From assembly GCA_034769895.1 (NCBI GenBank), contig CM068367.1, positions 1,317,905,046 through 1,317,969,045 of the forward strand: a DNA stretch of 64,000 bases, in the 5' to 3' direction. A model generated the notes under the pieces. The model had not been told where the DNA came from and made no database searches. It saw only the letters and a program-made list of their open reading frames with translations. How positions within the stretch are numbered: the stretch's first letter is position 1; each line of letters opens with the position of its first letter. Positions 58,462 through 64,000 of the stretch are shown here, in pieces. This DNA is from Magicicada septendecula (taxonomy: Eukaryota; Arthropoda; Insecta; Hemiptera; Cicadidae). Made by a program: the position numbers and the translations under genes.

Positions 58462-59824
58462 CCGTTTCAGCTACGCTTCATAATGCAGCGAAGTACTCAA
58501 AAGTCTTTGAACTGAGAAATTAGAATAAACGAGCGACAGAGACAGGAACGTGTTGAGCGCGACGAGGCGGAATAACGTATTTTTGTACGGAGTAAAACAA
58601 ATGCAAACAACGTCTGTCTGACAAATTACATTGATTAATGGATCCGGAATAAACGTTTATTTGGTTTTGATTTGCGCCATCGTAATAACTCTTCAGCCCG
58701 CTCTAATGTAAAGAGCAATTCTAGACTTGTTTGTTTTCCACTTTCAAAATTAATGATTTATTTAATTGTTTGACCAGCCGTTTTTATGTTTCAGTTTCTT
58801 TTACGTGCGCACATTTAGGTGGTTTTTAATTAGTTTTGTTACGGACATAACTAAATTTACTAAATCTGTGTACAAAGTTTGATAATTTGTATGGCTCTGA
58901 GGCATACGATCATAAATAATTTCTATAAAATACTAGAGGTTATTACTATAAAATTAAACGACATTTCATATCAACATCAGGGGGCGCTAAAATCCTGGGC
59001 GGGTCCTGGCCTGCTGAAGGAGACGTCGCTAACGGTCTCTGTCCGATGCACTCATCCTCCAGTTGCGGACTTATTTATCGTTTTAGGTTACAGGTACTTT
59101 TGTGACTCTGCGTTTACAACACTCTTCAGTAGGTTAGGTCAAGTTAGGAACTGGGTGACTTAATAGTATTTAAGATATTGTTACTAACATGAGGAAAATA
59201 TTGTTATAAAATGATTGTAGGTTAATGTAAGCACTCTAAAGTGGGTATATTCAAACGTTTATAATTTAGCACAATTAGGTTGTATGTAAATGTTTGCCAA
59301 AGTTTATAGCAAATTAACGATAAAGCGCCCGAAGGCAGGTGTAGTTTGTAAGGCTGTTGTAAAGCTGGACATGTTTACTCGGAACACATTTTGTAAGGAT
59401 TACATCTAATTACGCGCGTATAAGTTAGTCGGTACGTGTCCGGGGTCACCCCTAATATTGTTCGACCCGAGATTGACAATATCTCACCGCTGCGATTAAA
59501 TTCACTAATCCCCATTGCTACGCCATTACGGAAATTGTACCTACACACGCCGAATTAATGACAGGTTTACACTACTAAATTAATTTAATTAAATATTTTC
59601 GAGATACATACAAACAACACGGGTAAATAATAAGTTATTAATAATTGCGGGTTGTGGAAATTAAACTTTAATTATTTTGGTAGAAATTAATAATTTACGT
59701 CACGTACAAAGCAATGTTTTTGGAACTCGAGAGTATAGACCTACGTATTTATGACTCTTACATTACACTAGGACCAAGGAAATAGCCACCATAAAGTTAT
59801 TGCTGTGCTTGTTAATTAGGTTTA

Positions 59825-60329
59825 TTACACTACGCAACTGATTGCAAAAAAAGTTGTGGGGCATTGGTTTCTGCGTATTACACTTTCTGCAATTGGTTGC
59901 ACGGTCTGTAATCGATTGCAAGAGAGTTGCAATTTTTTCTGAATTTCACTCGCTGACACATTATATGTATCTCTTATAGAACAAAAGTATATCGCATGCC
60001 AAAAATTTTACTACATGCAAATGAAGAAAAGTTTCATGACATGGGACCATTTTAAATCTCTGTTCTTCAAAATTATTAAAGTTATTGGTTCAAATTTATC
60101 TGTAAAACCATCCTCAAACTTCAAGGAACACGGAGGTGAAAGAATTTTTTTATCAGATCAGTAGTTTCTGAGGTTAGCCCATACAACGATACAAACAAAT
60201 TTTACGTTTCTTTATAATAGTGGTATAGACGAAGTGCTTACTCTGCAACTGATTGCAAAGTAGTTACAGCCTGTATTTACTAACCTGCAACTAGTTTCAT
60301 GTAGGCTTGAAATCAGTTGCGTAGTGTAA
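59825..60329. mobile_element. Mariner-like MITE with internal motif repeats
   Basis: The left end TTACACTACGCAACTGATT and the right end AATCAGTTGCGTAGTGTAA are perfect 19 bp inverted repeats, flanked by TA on both sides (59,823-59,824 and 60,330-60,331), as for Tc1/mariner-type insertions. Internal variants of the terminal motif occur at about 59,878 (ATTACACTTTCTGCAATTGG) and 60,246 (CTGCAACTGATTGCAAAG). There is no transposase, so it is a non-autonomous element. Confidence 0.7.
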
Positions 60330-60464
60330 TAAAGGCTTTAGATATTCATTTGTATCAAAACTTTTTTACAGTCTCCTCCTTCTGATACGATCTGCTTGAG
60401 TTAAAGAGTATCGTAAATTATTATAAAAAAATCACCTTATATCCGTCGTGTGACTTCGTTACGT

Positions 60465-60515
60465 CGATTAAAATGACGCGTTTCGGAACATCTGTTCCAT
60501 CATCAGATAAAATCG
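60465..60515 (-). ncRNA. Hammerhead ribozyme motif, PLE family 2 (minus copy)
   Basis: Inverse of 63,180-63,230: CTGATGA at 60,506-60,500, one unpaired T, stem II GGAAC-AGAT-GTTCC, GAAAC at 60,484-60,480, then GCGTC with cleavage predicted after GTC. Stem I pairs CGAT with ATCG around an internal loop. Confidence 0.68.
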
Positions 60516-60575
60516 CTCTATTGAGGTCGTTAAACGTTAAAAACACATGTTACACATAATTGTCCACTATGTAAT

Positions 60576-61334
60576 TCACTTGCTTCCTAAATGGTGCGCA
60601 CCACGACGAAGCCAATCGGACACTGAACTATTATCTGAGTGATTACGCCTAAGCAGGTTTAAAGCTGTATCGTATAGCGGGTTGGATTTAAAATTTATGT
60701 GGTCATTCAATATGAAGTCTCGGCTGTTTATGTTATTATATGCTTTGTATATTTCGAACTCTTCTATTGCGTCCATGTAACGGCCTTTGTTGCACACATG
60801 TAGGGGTATTAAATTAGATTTAAAATCAGTATAATTATGATTGTGTAAGATTAAGTGGCGGGCAAAGTTGGACTTGATATTATTTAACAAAGTGAGATTA
60901 TTTAGGTGACGTTTTGGTGTGTGCTCTTTAAATCGTTTGAGGAAACCTCTCCCCGTTTGACCAATGTAAAAACTGTTGCAGTCGTTACATGATAATTTAT
61001 ATATGCCGGATTTCTTTTCTAAAGGTATGGGTTTTCTATGACGTAGTATTTTTAATAGACTATTGTTTGTTTTGAAGGTAGCAGCAATATTCAATTTATT
61101 AAATGTGGAGGTTAGAATCTTTGGCATTATATTTGTGTATGCGGTAGAAATAAATGTTATTTTTGTATCCTTATCTATTGGGGGCTTGGATTTTCGAATT
61201 TTATGTTTCTTGATGAGATTATCAATCAACGTGTTTTGGTAACCATTAGCTAAAGCTATATGTTTAATGGTATTCAACTCCTCACGGTAATCATCATCAC
61301 TGAGAGGTACTGCCAACAATCTGCGGATAAAGTA
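60576..61334 (-). pseudogene. PLE family 2 C-terminal part with GIY-YIG endonuclease (minus copy)
   Basis: The frame holds FIRRLLAVPLSDDDYREEL (linker after the RT thumb), then SGIYKLSCNDCNSFYIGQTG (GIY-YIG core with Cys pair), GFLKRFKEHTPKRHL (catalytic Arg) and AIEEFEIYKAYNN (catalytic Glu), ending LRRGAHHLGSK. The endonuclease residues all look intact. The open frame continues artificially beyond the copy's 5' junction at 61,334, so its first few residues are not part of the family. Confidence 0.85.
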
Positions 61335-61354
61335 TAATAATTTACTGTTCATAC

Positions 61355-62263
61355 GTGACTTGGATACCAAGAACTAATATGCATTTTAAATTGGAGGCTA
61401 GTCAAGCAAGCGTGGTATATAAGTATCAAAACGTTAAAATCCAGTTACTAAAAACTAACTTACACATTAAATTTAATAATATCTGTTTAAAAAATCATTT
61501 AATACCAAAATATGCAGTTATAAATATGAAGGCCTTCTCTAGGGCTGCTAAAGCAACCAAAAAACATGCTGAGATTTTTCGGATCAAGGAAGAAATCAAA
61601 TCTTTGTATATTAAGAAATCTACACTCAATACACGACTTTATAAATTGCATTTACATATTTTCAACGATATTCATCCGGCCATCGTAAATAATGTTATGG
61701 AATCAGTACATAAATACGTCTCTGACGTTACTCACAATACATACTTTAAACAGACACGTAAAATTCATAATTTGAAGAGTAAACATCGCCATGAGACCAA
61801 CATCACTTGTAAACATACATTTTATCCTCGTGTGTCTAATTTAACTACGATAGCTTTTAATGATGACGAAATGAACATACTTAATAAAGGCATCAAGTAT
61901 AACTTGCCTCTTAATAATAAACATCAAATCGTACAAGAAATTATCAATGGAGAAACTGCAGTAAAAACAATTGCCGATCCAAAACTACAAACCGAAGAAC
62001 GCATTTTAATAAATAATAAGTTTAATAATACCATAAAACACCATAATTTTGACAACCATTCACCTCATGGTTTACAGAAACATGTAAGATTTTCCAACGA
62101 GTTTAAGTTATTGAAACAAATAAAAGCTAAATTAGTTGATAATAATGCTGTAATTACTAAGGCAGATAAGGGGAATACTCTTGTTGTCATGGACTTTGAC
62201 GTGTATAAAACGAAAGTAAACGACTTTATTTCAAACAATAATATTAGAACCTTACGTAAATAA
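61355..62263 (+). pseudogene. PLE family 2 N-terminal region (plus copy)
   Basis: A 302-residue frame: a Lys/His-rich N-terminus (IRTLRK at its end), the region TFYPRVSNLTTIAFNDDE typical of PLE N-termini, and NAVITKADKGNTLVVMDFD, which opens the PLE RT. The frame stops at 62,263, and the following sequence jumps to IYRKPTITDVTIHADSYHP (RT thumb). The RT palm with its catalytic box is therefore absent, as an internal deletion. In-frame ATGs at 61,355 and 61,379 are possible starts. Confidence 0.85.
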
Positions 62264-62267
62264 ATTG

Positions 62268-63119
62268 AAATTTAATATTTATAGAAAACCGACTATCACT
62301 GATGTGACAATACATGCTGACTCTTATCATCCATTTTCGCAAAAGTTGGCAGCTTATAATTACTTTATCCGCAGATTGTTGGCAGTACCTCTCAGTGATG
62401 ATGATTACCGTTAGGAGTTGAATACCATTAAACATATAGCTTTAGCTAATGGTTACCAAAACACGTTGATTGATAATCTCATCAAGAAACATAAAATTCG
62501 AAAATCCAAGCCCCCAATAGATAAGGATACAAAAATAACATTTATTTCTACCGCATACACAAATATAATGCCAAAGATTCTAACCTCCACATTTAATAAA
62601 TTGAATATTACTGCTACCTTCAAAACAAACAATAGTCTATTAAAAATACTACGTCATAGAAAACCCATACCTTTAGAAAAGAAATCCGGCATATATAAAT
62701 TATCATGTAACGACTGCAACAGTTTTTACATTGGTCAAACGGGGAGCGGTTTCCTCAAACGATTTAAAGAGCACACACCAAAACGTCACCTAAATAATCT
62801 CACTTTATTAAATAATATCAAGTCCAACTTTGCCCGCCACTTAATCTTACACAATCATAATTATACTGATTTTAAATCTAATTTAATACCCCTACATGTG
62901 TGCAACAAAGGCCGTTACATGGACGCAATAGAAGAGTTCGAAATATACAAAGCATATAATAACATAAACAGCCGAGACTTCATATTGAATGACCACATAA
63001 ATTTTAAATCCAACCCGCTATACGATACAGCTTTAAACCTGCTTAGGCGTAATCACTCAGATAATAGTTCAGTGTCCGATCGGCTTCGTCGTGGTGCGCA
63101 CCATTTAGGAAGCAAGTGA
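62268..63119 (+). pseudogene. PLE family 2 thumb and GIY-YIG endonuclease (plus copy)
   Basis: It begins with the RT thumb (FNIYRKPTITD, HPFSQKLAAYNYF) and continues after an in-frame stop near 62,413 with NTIKHIALANGYQNTLIDNL, GIYKLSCNDCNSFYIGQTGS, FLKRFKEH and AIEEFEIYK. Compared with the minus copy a few residues differ, including Arg to Ser in the GQTG(R/S)G loop. The catalytic Arg and Glu are still visible. Confidence 0.85.
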
Positions 63120-63179
63120 ATTACATAGTGGACAATTATGTGTAACATGTGTTTTTAACGTTTAACGACCTCAATAGAG

Positions 63180-63230
63180 CGATTTTATCTGATGATGGAA
63201 CAGATGTTCCGAAACGCGTCATTTTAATCG
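63180..63230 (+). ncRNA. Hammerhead ribozyme motif, PLE family 2 (plus copy)
   Basis: CTGATGA (63,189-63,195), one unpaired T, stem II GGAAC/GTTCC closed by AGAT, GAAAC (63,211-63,215), self-complementary ACGCGT as minimal stem III, GTC ending at 63,220 (predicted cleavage), then ATTTTAATCG; CGAT at 63,180-63,183 pairs with ATCG at 63,227-63,230 for outer stem I. Confidence 0.68.
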
Positions 63231-63339
63231 ACGTAACGAAGTCACACGACGGATATAAGGTGATTTATTTATAATAATTTACTGTTCATACGTGACTTGG
63301 ATACCAAGAACTAATATGCATTTTAAAGAGTATCGTTTT

Positions 63340-64000
63340 TGTTACCGATAATACCACCCAAGAGCGTACATTCAATTTTCTTTTTGTGAGAGGGGGGCTA
63401 AGCTTTTTGTAATGCATAATTAATGGGAGCGAACCTCATTAATGCATAAACGACTTTAACATATACGTAAGCAAGTAAGATTTGATCATATTGAAATTCT
63501 ATTACTTATGAGTTATGAAAACCCCATATACAAATTCCGTGTTCGTGCGCGCGCGCGCGCCAGAATGAGTGTGTGTTAGAGAACTCATGTTTATTTAATG
63601 ACGAATCAGAATAAAAATGTTTAATATTGTCGTCTAGAAGAACTAAAAAAACTAAATAATGATGAAAAATGTATATCGTAAGCTCACAATATATAGAATT
63701 AACCATTAATTTGGGAGTACAATGTTCAGAATTTTTAATTATGTAATATTTTGTATGCATTTGTAAGTTGGTTATTTCATGAGTTCAGAAATTTGGAGTT
63801 CCAAAGTTTCGAGGAAATTTGTACCTGTTTAGTCCTCTTAAATAAGCCAATAATACCACCAATATCTAAGTAACTGATCGTGAATCATCTTCTTCTTCAT
63901 ATTTATCTTTTTAATTGTCACTCTATCATTTAAAAATTTTTTCAAACTTTATCTTATCAAAAAACATTTGAAGAAGATCAATTTAAAGTGACGAAAAAAT
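63340..64000. other. No recognised feature
   Basis: AT-rich sequence with a short (GC)n run at about 63,547-63,560. Confidence 0.5.

Larger units (their letters stand above)
60401..63336. mobile_element. Inverted pair of Penelope-like elements with target duplication (PLE family 2)
   Basis: A 14 bp direct repeat TTAAAGAGTATCGT (60,401-60,414 and 63,323-63,336) brackets the whole structure. Arms 60,413-61,334 (minus) and 62,361-63,282 (plus) are inverted repeats whose paired positions sum to 123,695. The minus copy is only the 3' third of the element. The plus copy (61,335-63,322) has the N-terminus and the endonuclease but lacks the central RT motifs. A 58 bp direct repeat (61,333-61,390 and 63,270-63,327) flanks the plus copy, the PLE-type terminal extension. 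Hammerhead motifs lie at both outer ends. Neither copy could encode its own RT. Confidence 0.88.

Overview
This window is repeat-rich, AT-rich animal DNA with no bacterial-style operons and no long intact host gene. The repeat set points to an arthropod, probably an insect: Penelope-like elements (PLEs) with GIY-YIG endonuclease, LINE reverse transcriptase fragments, a tRNA-derived SINE, Gypsy-type LTR fossils, a Helentron-like element, small hAT- and mariner-like elements and long microsatellites. The species cannot be fixed from the sequence alone. No rRNA, intact tRNA or CRISPR array was seen.

Layout. 1-10 kb: AT-rich non-coding blocks with opposite A/T strand skew (A-rich about 1-2.5 kb, T-rich about 4.7-7.7 kb), a LINE 3' fragment near 3.7 kb, a CpG-rich island at 7.8-8.06 kb ending in a strong splice donor, and Cys-rich candidate exons near 9.4-9.9 kb. 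10-16.4 kb: a solo LTR, a candidate minus-strand exon (11.43-11.76 kb), a hAT-like element, a hammerhead-like motif at 13.7 kb, a 3 x 310 bp tandem repeat derived from a LINE, a SINE and a LINE RT fragment. 17.6-24 kb: one minus-strand LINE with a (GAA)n tail, split by an LTR retrotransposon (18,138-23,641, target duplication GTCT). That LTR element's second LTR carries a Helentron-like insertion with a three-exon spliced gene. 24.2-29.5 kb: two copies of an element built around about 160 bp minisatellite units. 30.8-33.5 kb: a very long pure (CA)n tract and a second solo LTR. 33.75-39.5 kb: a near-perfect head-to-head palindrome of two PLE copies. 39.5-53 kb: AT-rich sequence with alternating strand skew, LTR-leader-like sequence at 42.2 kb, unassigned small ORFs near 46 kb and a partial LTR at 52 kb. 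53.8-64 kb: a candidate two-exon microprotein gene (54.17-54.45 kb), a solo LTR, a mariner-like MITE and a second PLE family, again as a head-to-head inverted pair, bracketed by a 14 bp target duplication.

Most striking result: two unrelated PLE families have independently produced the same architecture. In each, two copies meet at their 5' sides, and each outer end carries a hammerhead-ribozyme-like motif (CUGAUGA, stem II, GAAAC, short self-complementary stem III, GUC). For the second family the 14 bp target duplication brackets the whole inverted pair. This suggests insertion as one unit, for example by reverse transcription primed from both strands of the same staggered break. The elements otherwise act independently: they are nested insertions, and no shared host pathway is encoded here.
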